A stretch of DNA of 64,000 nt from Gnetum montanum (lineage: Eukaryota > Streptophyta > Gnetopsida > Gnetales > Gnetaceae), in assembly GCA_015680685.1 (NCBI GenBank), contig MNCI01030296.1:496439-560438 (forward strand). The letters are read 5' to 3'. Position 1 is the first letter of the stretch; every line of letters starts with the position of its first letter. The translations under genes were made by a program, and so were the position numbers. Shown here piece by piece: positions 24,600 through 35,451 of this stretch. The notes beneath the pieces were generated by a model, which was given only the letters and a program-made list of their open reading frames with translations, searched no databases and was not told the origin of the DNA.

Positions 24600-25806
24600 G
24601 TACTTCATGGAAATCAACAAATGCCTTTATAAGATGTGCACCAATGGCCTGGCTTATTGGTGTGTCCCTAATGTGGATCAACTATGCTTTTCTAGGACAC
24701 TCACGAAGGCCCTTGTGAAGGCCACTATGCAGGGAGACACATGATCATAAAAATCCTAATGGTAAGATAATATTGGCCAAAAATCTTTAGGGATGCCCAC
24801 CAATTTATCTGATCTTGTGAACACTATAAAAGAGATAGTGGGATAATTGCTTAAATGGAGGGTCCTCAATAGTGGATTCAACCACTCGAGCCCTTTGACA
24901 TATGAAGCATACACTTCATGAGTTCCATCACACCCATGTACAATGGAAAGGCATACATCATCGTAGTAGTTAATTACTACACCAAATAGGTAGAAGCAGT
25001 AGCCATCATCGACTATACATCATTCATTGTTGCTCGATTTGTACAACAAGATGTTGTAAATAGGTTTGGAATGCCATGTGCACTGATTCTTGACAATGGA
25101 ACCCATTTTATAGGTGCCACTTTTCAAAAGTTGATGCAACACTTGGGGGCTGAACATAAATTAACAACACCCTATCACCCCAAGCCAATGGTCAAGTAAA
25201 GGTAACTAACTAGGAGATTATAAAGATTCTAACAAGAACTATAAAAAATTATAGGAGAGATTGGAGCATAAAAATCAATGATGCCCTTTGGACCTACTGC
25301 TCAACATGGAAACTCCCTATTGGCTACCCTTCCTATGAGTTAGTGTATGGAAAACTTCTAATGCTCCCAATTCAATTCAAGCTTTGTACACTCTCAATAG
25401 CCTATGAATTGAATCTTGACCTAAGTCTAGCACAAAGAAGAAGAAGAAGAAGATTGATCAACCTCAACGTGTTAGATGAAAATCGATTAGTAGCCCTATC
25501 TTTGAATGAAGTGCACAAGGCATTCAACAAACAATGACAAGGCCTTAGAATACGGAAAGTGAAATTTCAACCAAGAGATAAGGTTCTCTACTGGAACCCC
25601 ACACACATATTTCAAAAAAAAAAGTTTCAAATGTTGTTGGAGGGATCTTATATAATTGATAAAACCTTTCCTTTTGGAGCCATGACCATATACAAACCTG
25701 AGAGCCCAAATAAAAAGCAGTTGGTCAACATCCAACAAGTAAAGCTTTTTCATGAGCCAAGTAAGCCAGTGCAACAAAGACCTCAATGGATGGACAACCA
25801 TGCTTA
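24600..25806 (+). pseudogene. Element B integrase, broken
   Basis: The zinc-binding region is near 24690-24840 (a HEGPCEGHYAGRHM-like segment, then SCEHYKRD with the second cysteine lost). The catalytic core is at about 24890-25230: LILDNGTHFIGATFQ gives the second aspartate, and the TNREI-equivalent (TN*EI) holds the glutamate position. The C-terminal part is at 25343-25807 (YGKLLMLPIQFKL, then FQPRDKVLYWNPTH). Frameshifted in several places. No chromodomain. Confidence 0.8.
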
Positions 25807-27359
25807 ATTTTTTAGATCTCCTCCTTCTAACTTAGTCATGGGGGAGATGGCCATCCATGCTAATCATTCATATGGCTCCTTAGTTTTTCTACTTTTTTTT
25901 CACATTTTTGATTTCACAAGTTATTTATTTTACATCTTTTTGATTTTCAAAATATTTCCTATTTTTAGATCATTTTTTGTTTTACACCATCGTTAGTATG
26001 TTTGAATCTTTCTTAAATATTTTACACTTTCTTAATTATTTTACTTTGTTTGTTTTGAGTGTGATTTTTAAATTTTTGCTAATAAAAGTGCTTTGTGCCA
26101 ATAGGACACAGTGGTGTTGTAGCTTCTACCAATGGTGGTTTGTGCTTAATGTTTTTGGTTTACTAATGTTTGGTTTCTATTTTTGAATTTTTGAATTGAT
26201 GGCTAAGTTATGGTTTCTTTTTCATGGAATAGGCAGTGAGTCCATGACATCCTCCCATTCAAAAACTCTACGGTTTTCCTTGTTTTGGAAGTTTGAGGCC
26301 CCTTTCATTAAATCAACTTTTAATAAATTTATGACGTTGGTAGTTTCTAGAATTGGGAAGGATTCAAAGGTTTGTACAAGGTGTAACTTCAAGAGGATTT
26401 AATACTCTTTGTACTCTTCTACTTACTTGGGTGCTTGAGTGTTTTCATAGACTTCTTACCATTCTATGTTGTCCAATAACAGGAAGTCGAATAAAGTCTT
26501 TGCATGGTGTTGTTCTCATCCAAAAAGAAAGAAAGAAAAAAAAAACAAACATGATGGGAATTCAAAGCACACCCCTTAGACAAATAAACAAGCTACAAGC
26601 ACTGGTTATGGGACTAGAAAGACATGTTACGCATGCCTGAAGGTCCCCTCTAACTAAGGCCCTCTCTCTCACTTCCTACTATTTTCTCCTCTTTATGGAA
26701 TGGTGGTTGTTTTGTGGGAACACTCTTGTGTCTCGAGGGGGTGGATTAGTCTTGGAGTGATGATTTGAAGTCATTGAAAGAGGTTGGTTTTGGTCTAAAC
26801 TAAGGATGAATCTTTTCAGGTCATTTTTAAACACAATTTCCACAAGGAACTTCTTATGACCTCAATTCAGAATTCCATTCCACCTTCTTCATCATCCATA
26901 TCTATTGACTATAATTCACCTTATTGGTGGTATCTATGTTCTTGATTCTGTGTCTTGGTCTGACGTATTTGAATTCTTAGGTAGAATCTTCCAGGCTTTG
27001 GTCCTTAACTTTTGTCAGCCATTAATCACCTCTAGGGCCCACGGACTCCTTAGGTTGGGGTTATGCAAGGGCAAACAAGGCATGTGCTTGCTATGGGGAG
27101 GACCCATAGCATATCCCTTGGTTGGGTTCATTCAGAACCTTACCTTAGGCATATTTGTAATTGGAATCTTTTGTACACCCATCTTCTACATCAAACCATA
27201 TGCTCCTTTACATATTTTATTCAATAAACACATTCTCCATCAAAATTTTCAATTTTTGAGCTTTCAAAGACCCTCTTCAATGATTTCCTCATATTCTTGG
27301 CTTGTCTAGGACTCCATGAACTCCAAATTCATTGAGTTCTTTGTATTTTTTAAGATATT
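25807..27359 (+). other. Element B post-integrase spacer
   Basis: This is a non-coding, T-rich spacer. 26100-26290 and 26590-26680 match 45010-45190 and 45480-45560 of element D. It contains the group motif AGAAAGACATGTTACGCATG (inside 26614-26644). Open frames here are short and not conserved between elements. Confidence 0.65.
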
Positions 27360-27500
27360 CAAATTTCAAATTTTTCCTGACAGGCTCTATATATAGGGCC
27401 CTGTCAATTAAGTAGATCCTTATACGAGGCCTCATATATGGGGCCTCGTCGATGTAAGGGAAAAATTCTACATATATGCGCAACCCCACTTGGAAATTTT
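27360..27500 (+). promoter_or_regulatory. Element B internal U3-like block with TATA, upstream of ORF3
   Basis: GGGCCTCGTCGATG at 27441-27454 is identical to 18781-18794 in the U3 of B's own 5' LTR. In both places a TATA-like sequence follows 15-30 bases later (TACATATATG at 27469-27478; ACTATAAATATG in the LTR). A second TATA-like CTATATATAGGG lies at about 27387-27398. GACAGGCT and CATATATGGGGCC also recall the U3 repeats. This supports an internal promoter derived from U3. Function is inferred. Confidence 0.62.
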
Positions 27501-27623
27501 TACATTTTCTCACAAACACCAAGGGAGTTTTTCAAATTTTCAAAGGCTAGAACCTTCTAGAGCCCATAACTTCCTAATCATTTATCCAAATCACTTGGTT
27601 CTTTGACCCCACAGCTATTGAAG

Positions 27624-27914
27624 GTAAGCTCTTCATTGTGGAGGCCACAAATATACCATTTTTTATATAATTTTTTTTACCATTTTTCTAACTCCCACAA
27701 AGTTTTAACTAAAAAACCAACTATTAAACACCAAATTATAAGAGTTAAACCTTTCCAACAAGCTTTGGTGACATTTACCATAAATAATTAATCAAATAAT
27801 CAATTTACTATGGTCCAACCTTAGTCAAAGTATAACTAACTAACGAGATAAGATATTCAAAAATTTAAAGTTACACATTATATCTACTAATCCATGGATG
27901 TGTTGTGATTGTAG
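27624..27914 (+). other. Possible leader intron before element B ORF3
   Basis: GAAG|GTAAGCTC (donor at 27624) and TTGTGATTGTAG|ATGG (acceptor ending 27914) bracket a 291-bp AT-rich stretch that ends exactly at the ORF3 ATG. E has GGG|GTAAGTACT upstream of its ORF3. Element D has TGTGTGCAG|ATG at 46373. Splicing is inferred. Confidence 0.45.
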
Positions 27915-30758
27915 ATGGCACTAAAAGGAAAGCACATGCAAGAAGTAGGATCATCTCAACCAAGGGAGAAATGACCTAGAACAGAAAGGGGCTAAGAACA
28001 GGTCTAAGAAGAACCACTTGCAACCCATGCAAGCATGGAAAGGGGCCACATGGAAGAGGCAGAGGTGGAATCTATCTGACAAATTCCAAAACTAGTAGCA
28101 GCAACAAAACACTCCCATTGAGATGATGCACTAGCACCATAAGAAAATCTTGAGGTGACCTTGATAGAAGCTTACATGAATAAGATCAAATTGCGAGATG
28201 TTTAGAAAATAGTGCTCCAGGAGTTAAACATTGGCACTTTCTTGAAGTAAGTATCAAAAGAAGTGCAAGACCAACTAAAGGCCTCTCCCATGTGGCCAAT
28301 CATCACTTCCACCAAGGAGTGGTACATGGGAGAGACATTCCTATTCTAGAACAATAGGAAGGCCAGTTCAATGGTCAAAATCAAGGACATCTCAATGTCC
28401 TAATTAGTGCAGGCCATTGTGTAAGTGCTTAGGTTGCCAGAAACAGGGACAAGTCTTGTTGAGATCCCAATGCAAGTGAATCTTAGCATCAAGAAAGAAT
28501 GGGTACAATGGTGTTATGGCTTCAACTACAAGGAGTTTGGTGCACTCACATTAGCAAAGAGAATCCACGACAAGATTACAGTTTTTCACCTTAATCCCAT
28601 GGTGAGGCCAAGCAAAATCATTGCCTTCCGTACATGAGCATGTGCTACTCTGAGTGGAAGATTCCTCATCAACCTTCCACAGTTGATCTATTTAGAGATG
28701 GATAAGGAAGGTACTCCCCTTTCCATGCCTCATCAAAAAACTCTATCGGAGGGGAGGAATAGTCCATTACACCAATGATGTTGTTAGGCATGTTCTAACC
28801 ACCAATTGGGTGAAAATGATGAAATACAAGACACCTGCAACAATGATCCAAGAAGAAGAGAAGCAACCAGCACCTCCACCTACCACTTAAACAACTATGC
28901 TAGACATCACTACAACCACCCAACAGTTGTGTGAATATCAAGAATGACTCTTGAGTGAACAAGAACAATAAGCAAGCACGAGTGATGGGGATCCATTCAT
29001 GTATAGACTAGCAATGAGTCACCTAAATGATGTGGCCCAGAAAATCAACTTGATGGGTGGAGGCGGATCCATTTTCTCAGCCCAAGGAATGCAGTTGCCT
29101 ACAAGGTCGAATCCAAGCATCAGAGAGGTCATAGTATCTCTCACAGAACAACAGTCACCCCTAGAAATCTGTGGGAATGCTGTGACTTTCTTAGTGCACT
29201 TGGAGGAGTGTGAGGGGGCAACAATATTGGTGATCTAGCACCAAGGGCATGAGACTGCAGTAGAAGTGATTGTTGACCGTATTGTCGAAATGCTTAATGC
29301 ACCTACGACATCTGCATCAGACATCACTACATTCAAAGATGTGCAGACATTGATAAGAACCACAAGTGGTAGAATAAATGCAACATAGCATGAAGAATTG
29401 CTGGCTTGACTGGTGGGAACTAGGTAATTGCTTCCAGATGTCTTTGACCTTCCAAACAATATTACTGCAACCCAATTAGAGCTGCTAGAGCTAAGGGGCA
29501 AGAATATCATCTTGGAGGGGCAACTCAAAATATCCAATGAGTTGAATGAATACTTGGTTATTGAAGTTGTCGAATTTAGAGCCCAGATTACGAACCTTGA
29601 TTTCTCAACCTAACATTAACAAGAGATGAAGCTATTGAAAAACTTAACATTAGACTGAAAGGGGTTGAGGGTGCAATGGAGATGGTGGTGTTCTATCGAT
29701 TCTTGATAGAGGCCACATAACACAAAATTTAGAAGGCCTTGAATCAAACCCACTAGGAGAATGTACAGTTGATCACAGAGAATCATCACCTATGAAGTCT
29801 TGATGAGTGTAAGCAATAATTAACTAACTTCATCCATCAACAGTAGGAGCAACTAGCTAGAGCAAACATAGATTTGAGGAGATTGGTTATGGAAAACAGA
29901 AACCTCTCCATGTAGGAGGTTTGTGCTCTTTGCTTAAAAACTACGATCAAGGTTGTCACTTGGAAATCAGAGGCTCTTAAATTTGAGAGAGTCAAAGATC
30001 ATTATAGAGAGTAGGCCAGTCTACAAAAAGAAGTAAATGAAAAACACATCTAGTTGGTGAAAGTAAAAGTGAATGAAGCCCTCCAGAAACTCAAGCAAGG
30101 AAGAGAAGTTTGGCAACCTATCGTTGATGGGATAGATGCCTACAACAAGGTAGAAATCCACATGAAGGAGTTGCACATTAAGAAGATGATGGAATATATG
30201 GATCTTGTCAATCTCTGATATGCAAATCAGGTCATATTAACTATCAAATGACTATGGTCAAAACTTGAGAAATAGGTGGCCAACTCGTACTTGTTGTATG
30301 AGGTTGAGTTCAAGCATTACAAAGACACCAAGCAAAAACATGCGGTGTTAAACGCTGAACTTAAAGTTCTCAAGACACGATTCACTAGTCAATGGTCAAC
30401 TGCTGAGAACCTAGTCAGGAAGATGAATGACTACCAAGAGCTATAGAACGTAGTCAATGTGTTTGATATCGAATGTAAATAGTTCATTGCTTGGTTTATC
30501 AACGTAAAGGAGATGTTCTTGGTAATGCCTTGTCCATGGGATATCCCCATTCCAACGCACATTGATGATGCTATGTGGACTATGAATGATCCTTGAAGTA
30601 AGGAGGAAAAGATGAAGACATTACTAGATGCCTTTTGCATTTCACTAGAGGTTGCAGCCATAGTAGGATAGCCACAACTACCTTAGCTACTACATGTGCC
30701 TGAAGTTACCAAAGGTCCTTCAAAACCTCAGGAGCCTCCACCACTTGGGACTATTTGA
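27915..30758 (+). pseudogene. Element B ORF3, broken
   Basis: From the ATG at 27915 (MALKGKHMQEVG) to the stop at 30756-30758 (EPPPLGTI-stop) the span is 948 codons. The N-terminal domain at about 28230-28760 includes a nearly open part, 28425-28637 (LRLPETGT, KKEWVQWCYG, KEFGALTLAKRIHDKI), that aligns with LNLPNRGS, KKVWLKRTYG and YGELTLEEKIYFKI of element E. The reading frame changes in the middle (28999-29613 is in another frame) and returns by the end. A leucine/charged stretch at 29428-29613 looks like coiled coil. Numerous stops. No membrane segment is recognised. Role unknown; the place matches the env-like slot of Athila elements. Confidence 0.7.
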
Positions 30759-30961
30759 TCTTCTCCACCACCTTCATGCCATGAGAGGATGTGGTATCCA
30801 AATTTTTATGTAGTCATGTCATGGTGTTCAATTTTGTGTCATGAACACCATAATGTTTTGTAAGTTGTTGATTTGTACACTTGGGCACTTAATTTTGTCA
30901 AGCCAATTTGTTTTGTTAAGAATTAGTCAATAATTCCATACCCTTCCAATTTTGTAAAGGA

Positions 30962-30996
30962 ACTCGAGGATGAGTTTTCATTTAGTTGTGAGGGTA
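30962..30996 (+). other. Element B polypurine tract and conserved block
   Basis: ACTCGAGGATGAGTTTTCA, then TTGTGAGGGTA directly before the LTR start TGGTGAA. It matches the block before the 3' LTRs of A, D and E. The 35 bases further upstream (AATAATTCCATACCC..TTTTGTAAAGG) are also conserved with D. Confidence 0.78.
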
Positions 30997-31959
30997 TGGT
31001 GAATGTCAAAGTGTTACATCAATGTGCCCTTGTTGATGTAGCCTTGTCAATGGGACCTTATTGATGGGGCCTTGTTTGTGTGGTGTTGCCCCATCCCCCC
31101 CCCATTTGCTACATCTATGGGGCCCCGTCAATGAAATCCTATAGTAAAAACTATAAATACAAGCTCACAATTGTGTTTATAGACATCGAATCATAGTAGT
31201 AATAGAGCTCTTCTAGTTTGTCCATTTGAAAGTTAAAATATTTCTTTGAGTGCTTGCAGTAGGAGTCAAAAAGTGTACAGATCTTTATTCGAGCACTATT
31301 GTACCTGAACCACACCAATGTGTATGGCAATAAAGATGAGCCTTTTGATCAGACCTTCTATCACTTAGAATGGATTAATGATTTATTTATGCATTTATTA
31401 TTTTCATTAAATATGCAATTAATTAAGCTTAATTAAGCTAAATTGAGCTAAATTATACTTTAAGCAATTAATTAATTGTTTAAGCTAAGTAGATTAAACA
31501 CATAATTACAACTACTTCAAGCATAAATAAATATTCGCTTGGTAATCCCACCAGCGTTATTGCTTGGTGCACTTAGTAGCATAGCGGTTGGTAACCTAGT
31601 AGTGGATACATGGGTTCAAGACATGTACAGAAAGTGGGACCAGATGCTTATGTTAGGACTAGGTAAAGATTAGTTAGTTAGTTAAATTCAATTAGTTATT
31701 AAATTACTTCATCTCGCTACTTTAAGCACCAAAGAACATAAACATAAAATAATAAAAGCCATATGCCTCAATTACACTTAACCATACCATGTGCATCACA
31801 AGTGTAATTGGGAAGACAACGAATGACCATTAGGGCAAGGTTCACTTCCTAGAGGATTGATGCACTAGAAACTATAGAGTCCATGGAATTTGATCGGATC
31901 ATGTGTGAACGCTTTGTGATTCGTATGGTTGGGCATAGGGGTACCTTAACTCCTCATCA
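30997..31959 (+). repeat. Element B 3' LTR
   Basis: This 963-bp LTR pairs with 18570-19621. The TATA region ACTATAAATACAAGCTCACA is at about 31151-31170. GCAATAAAGATGAGCC near 31329 keeps the poly(A) signal that is mutated in the 5' copy. The U3 repeats are shortened, with a C-rich run at 31091-31103. It ends CCTCATCA. Confidence 0.88.
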
Positions 31960-32334
31960 CTTATCATGTTTATGCTTTGCTTCTATAATAACATCTCATT
32001 TGACTGCTTCTATTGATTAATAGGGTCTACTCATGTTCTTTATAACTTGATAACCTTCATGGGCATTACTAAGACCAAATCTTAGCAAAGCACCTTAAAG
32101 TATGGAGGGGGTTGATCTATAAGGTGGCAATACAATATTGCCTTCTAAGTCTTTGCATTGGAATTGTTCATCCCAATAAAAAATAAAAGTAAACTCAAGA
32201 TAATTAAAATTAGAATGAGCATAAGATATTTTTGTTTGTAATGGTCTAGTCCAAGTGTCCTCAATATGGATTTTGTCATTGTTTTCATTAATGTTATCCA
32301 TAGGTGGGAAATTAAGTCTATGAGTAGAAGGCAT
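31960..32334 (-). pseudogene. Element C gag N-terminal piece, right of element B
   Basis: The ATG at 32334 opens MPSTHRLNFPPMDN. The segment NYLEFTFIFYWDEQFQ matches EYILDFTFILHQDEQL of element B gag and PDFTFILH of D. The frame is open to about 32095. The remainder of this gag lies left of element B at 18227-18569. This is the remnant of a minus-strand element older than B. Confidence 0.68.
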
Positions 32335-32453
32335 ATCTAATCAGTTAACTCATTGTGAGTCTTTTAAATATATTTTATTTCTTAAAAGATAATCTTAAAG
32401 CTTTAATATAACAATCTTGCATAACATCAACTCAGTAGAATATTGACACCATC

Positions 32454-32710
32454 TTCAGCAATGATGCCAATGATGAGTGGCAAGTAGACCTTGTGCCAAA
32501 TTATCCAAATCACACAAGTGTTGTGTGTGACTTGATTGTAATCAGTGGATGGGTTAATATACTTTTTAGAGAGTTCATGTGTGGTTATTGGTTGTCAATG
32601 ATAGATTGCTCAAGTAGTTAGCTCATAATCTTATTAAATAATAATTGTTTAAACTAAGGGGTGAAAATAAATCCTATATTAACCCAATGGAGATAACTAC
32701 ACAAGTATCT
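32454..32710 (-). repeat. Element C primer site and truncated 5' LTR
   Basis: On the minus strand, TTGGCATCATTGCTGAA (32454-32470) is a decayed primer site next to an LTR end (plus strand TGATGAGTGGCAAG at 32471). LTR similarity to the A-type U5 continues to about 32700 and then stops. The U3 half is gone, so the element is truncated on the side of the BAHD gene. Confidence 0.65.
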
Positions 32711-32871
32711 TTTCTTCTTGAAATTGGAACGAGAGACGAGTAGACACTGCACCCAACAAAATATCTGTTCTTATCCCACAATCTTGTTTTAACGGGGAGA
32801 ACAGATATTAGGTAATGCAAGTATCTTGTGGGAATGGGAACACGTGAGTTTGGCACAGACATAGAACAACA
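32711..32871 (-). other. BAHD gene 3' flank with a 12-bp inverted repeat
   Basis: This is likely the 3' UTR and downstream region of the acyltransferase gene. AATATCTGTTCT (32760-32771) and AGAACAGATATT (32798-32809) form a perfect 12-bp inverted repeat with a 26-base loop. Two CAAGTATCTT copies lie at 32702-32711 and 32819-32828. No clear AATAAA signal is seen on the minus strand. Confidence 0.45.
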
Positions 32872-35451
32872 TCAAAGTGAAGGGCGGATGTGCAGGTGCG
32901 GGTGCAGCAGAAGGCGAGCAAGCTCGGCGCGGAAGGAGGCCATGGCAGGGGCAGGCAGCCACACGGGCACCACAATGCTGTGCAGCGTCACTCCATCGGC
33001 AGCGCGGCGGGGAATGAGAAAGGTGGACACAAGGCTCCTGGCCAAGCCCCCGTACACGGGGCGCCCCCAACCCACATCCAGCACGTCCAAACCCAACTTG
33101 CTGGAATCAGAGATAAGATACGATCCCAGACCCCGCCTGTGGTGCGCTCGCCTGTAAATCTCCGTGTCCATGCCATCCACCACCGACCGCACGTATTCAT
33201 CCGTCACCGCTTCCTTGGCCGCACCGATCACTTCCGCCAATCTTCCCAGCGATGCCGACTCCACCTCGCCCGCCTTGGCCTTGGCACACGCGTAGCATAT
33301 CATGTTGCCGTAGTAACCCTTCTCTGCTGCTGGCCTCAGCCTCCGCCGTGCGTCCACCGGAAATACCAGCCGCACCTGCACTAAATGTACAAACGTTTAT
33401 CAGTGCAAACTTAATTAATTTTGTTCGCACACTGAACCATCACTTCTCTTTAACGAATATATATTTATTATTTGGCCCATCACTTCTCTTTAACGAATAT
33501 ATATTTATTATTTGGCCCAGAGAATCTTATATAAATTAATAAAATCTCAATTCACTGATAATTGATATTCATATTGAAAACCAAAATCAAAATGAATGCA
33601 CGGATTCAATAATAATTCTTTTGAAAAGTTCTATTAATTTGATTTATAGTTTTTTTTCTATAACTTGTACTTTTCATTGCCCTTTTTCCCATAATGTTTT
33701 TCTCCATCGTGTGGTATCTTATCTGGTATCCAGACGTGGAAGGCGACAAAATACACTTCCCCCATTCATTGTGCCAGACATATTGGCCTCTAGGACAAAA
33801 TTATTCGGTAACAAATATTGGCATATTCGAGGAGTTCTGCAGAATACATGCCCGTAGCGACGTGCACTAAACAAAATTTATATGAGATTTTCTTGTAAAA
33901 ATAATTCAGCCGTTAAACTTTCAAGAAACAGGGAAAAAGAGATGCACCCACAAAAGTTATCCGCAGCGAAAATTTAAAGAAACAAAAGAATCTTAGGGCA
34001 GGTATGGAAAATTGTTCACAGCTACTGCATCTGAACAAAGATTTCAAAAGCAAATAGTATACGGCAACAGGTGTTAGAAAGAGCCAATGCCTGTTCCAGA
34101 GGAAAAACGAAGCAAAACAAATCCAAAGAAAGGAAAGTTGTTTGATCTGACCTTACCTCGTAAGTCGGTGGAAATTTGAGCGAACGGGTTCTGAGCTTCC
34201 ACAGGCAGGCGCTGAGAATTTCAAAGGTGGAGATGCGGCTGTGAACACCAGGCTGCCCTTTGAGCCGCGCAATTTCTCGGATGCCGAACGTGAAACAATC
34301 GTAGCACATCTCATCATCACGAGACACGGTTAATAATATTTGTTGGTCCTGATCCTGCACTTGCTCGTAGCCGTGCAGGGGCACTGTAACCTGCGGCGGA
34401 TTCCGCGGCTGCAACAGCCGTCGGCGCTTCCAGATTGGCGCCACCGCTGGAGCCTGGGCGCCATAGCACATGTCTCCCAGCGCCGTCAAGAACTGAACCA
34501 GCCCCGCTCCATCGCTTATCGTATGATTCATTCTCACAGCCAATATGAAACCCCCACAATTGAGCGTCGTCACCTGCATTCAATTCTGTCTCCAAGTTCA
34601 TGCTCTGCTCTCTCTTTCGTGTAAAGGTCCAATGAAATTTGGATCTCACAATCGCCTTTACTATTTATATAATAAAAAACGTTTCAGATTCAGTTTCATT
34701 TATATAATTAACGAGCTACTTTTTCTCATGCATCTGTCTGTTAGCAAAATCAAACACATCATTCATCTCAAAGTCTGTGAAAACATATTTTACTCTTTTT
34801 CCCATGGCCCAGGTGAGAGATGAAAGTTATCTCAGGACTACAAAAAGCATGAATCCGAACTGTTGAATATAATACTGTATTCCGCGAGCTCAGAGGTTGG
34901 ATTCAAGTAAGCAAATGTATGTGAACAAAATTCAGTTTCAGGGGTAGTGCAGAGCCATGACGATGTTGAATCCACGATTAGTGAACAGACACGTGTTGCT
35001 GAGCCGACCAACATACCTGTATAAGGAGGAGGGGAGTCTCAGTGATGGACTGTGAACCAGGGATATCGAAGAGAAGATCGTTCCAACACGGAAATGGCGG
35101 TTTGAGATCGCCGAAGTCAGCAAGAGAAACGTCGGCCTCTGCGGCGATGAAGTAAACTCCTTGGCCGGTGCAGTCGACGCAGAGCTTTCCATCTTCGGCT
35201 TCTCTCATTCTTCCGGCAAAGGGATAGTAATGGACAAGAACCTTGGCCAGAGCCTCCTTGATGGCTTCTCGCGGGTCCAAGCCATCTCGGTCAGGGTTTC
35301 TCCTGTAAAACAGTACCACAGGAATATGAAACCGCACCGACTCCTGATCGTCCAAATTTGATAGACTCAGGATCGGCCTCGGAGTTTCCTTGCAGGGACG
35401 CACCAGTATGGGTTCCTGCCGCCTCACTTGGAATTGCAAATCGGACGCCAT
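32872..35451 (-). CDS. BAHD acyltransferase (alcohol acyl/benzoyltransferase-like), 3 exons, intact
   Basis: BAHD enzymes move an acyl group from acyl-CoA to an alcohol or amine in the cytosol. The exons, all joined in phase 0 with GT-AG borders, are 35017-35451, 34157-34573 and 32872-33375. They give 451 residues, normal for the family, with no internal stops. YYPFAGR is at residues 75-81. The catalytic HxxxD is HTISD at 162-166, just after the first intron. GYYGN is at 304-308. The structural DFGWG motif is DVGWG at 384-388. CTGQGVYF, PLLLIQ and NHTISDGAGLVQF recall the benzyl-alcohol benzoyltransferase/hexenol acetyltransferase clade, from family knowledge. Substrate cannot be read from sequence. 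I prefer the ATG at 35451 (MASDLQFQ, as in relatives); an upstream in-frame ATG at 35481 would add 10 residues. Exons are GC-rich against AT-rich surroundings. This is the only host gene I can support. Confidence 0.93.
33376..34156 (-). other. BAHD intron 2
   Basis: This 781-base intron has donor GAG|GTAAGG (minus strand, at 34156) and acceptor GTGCAG|GTG (at 33376). It separates the PPTYE and VRLVFPVDAR parts of the protein. It holds a 40-bp tandem duplication (33437-33516). Confidence 0.85.
33437..33516. repeat. 40-bp perfect tandem duplication in BAHD intron 2
   Basis: Two identical 40-base units (33437-33476 and 33477-33516) begin CCATCACTTCTCTTTAACGA and end TTTGGC. Two identical copies suggest a recent duplication. 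Confidence 0.9.
34574..35016 (-). other. BAHD intron 1 (conserved family position)
   Basis: This 443-base intron has donor CAG|GTATGT and acceptor AATGCAG|GTG. It sits after LLLIQ and 16 residues before HTISD, the common phase-0 intron position of plant BAHD genes. Confidence 0.88.

Larger units (their letters stand above)
18570..31959 (+). mobile_element. Element B: Athila-like Ty3/gypsy retrotransposon, full structure, decayed
   Basis: This 13.4-kb plus-strand element has: 5' LTR, primer site, gag, protease, RT/RNase H, integrase, spacer, internal U3-like block, ORF3, polypurine tract and 3' LTR. Flanks are CTTAA (18565-18569) and CTTAT (31960-31964), a target duplication with one mismatch. 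It sits inside the gag of older minus-strand element C. Stops are everywhere in pol and the RT active site is mutated, so it is dead. Confidence 0.9.

Noticed and set aside
27915-30758. ORF3 as a retroviral envelope gene
   Set aside because: The position fits, but no signal peptide, membrane anchor or glycoprotein-like cysteine pattern is visible.
32890-33384. Long open frame on the plus strand opposite BAHD exon 3
   Set aside because: GC-rich antisense shadow of the coding exon; the minus-strand frame carries family motifs and proper splice sites.
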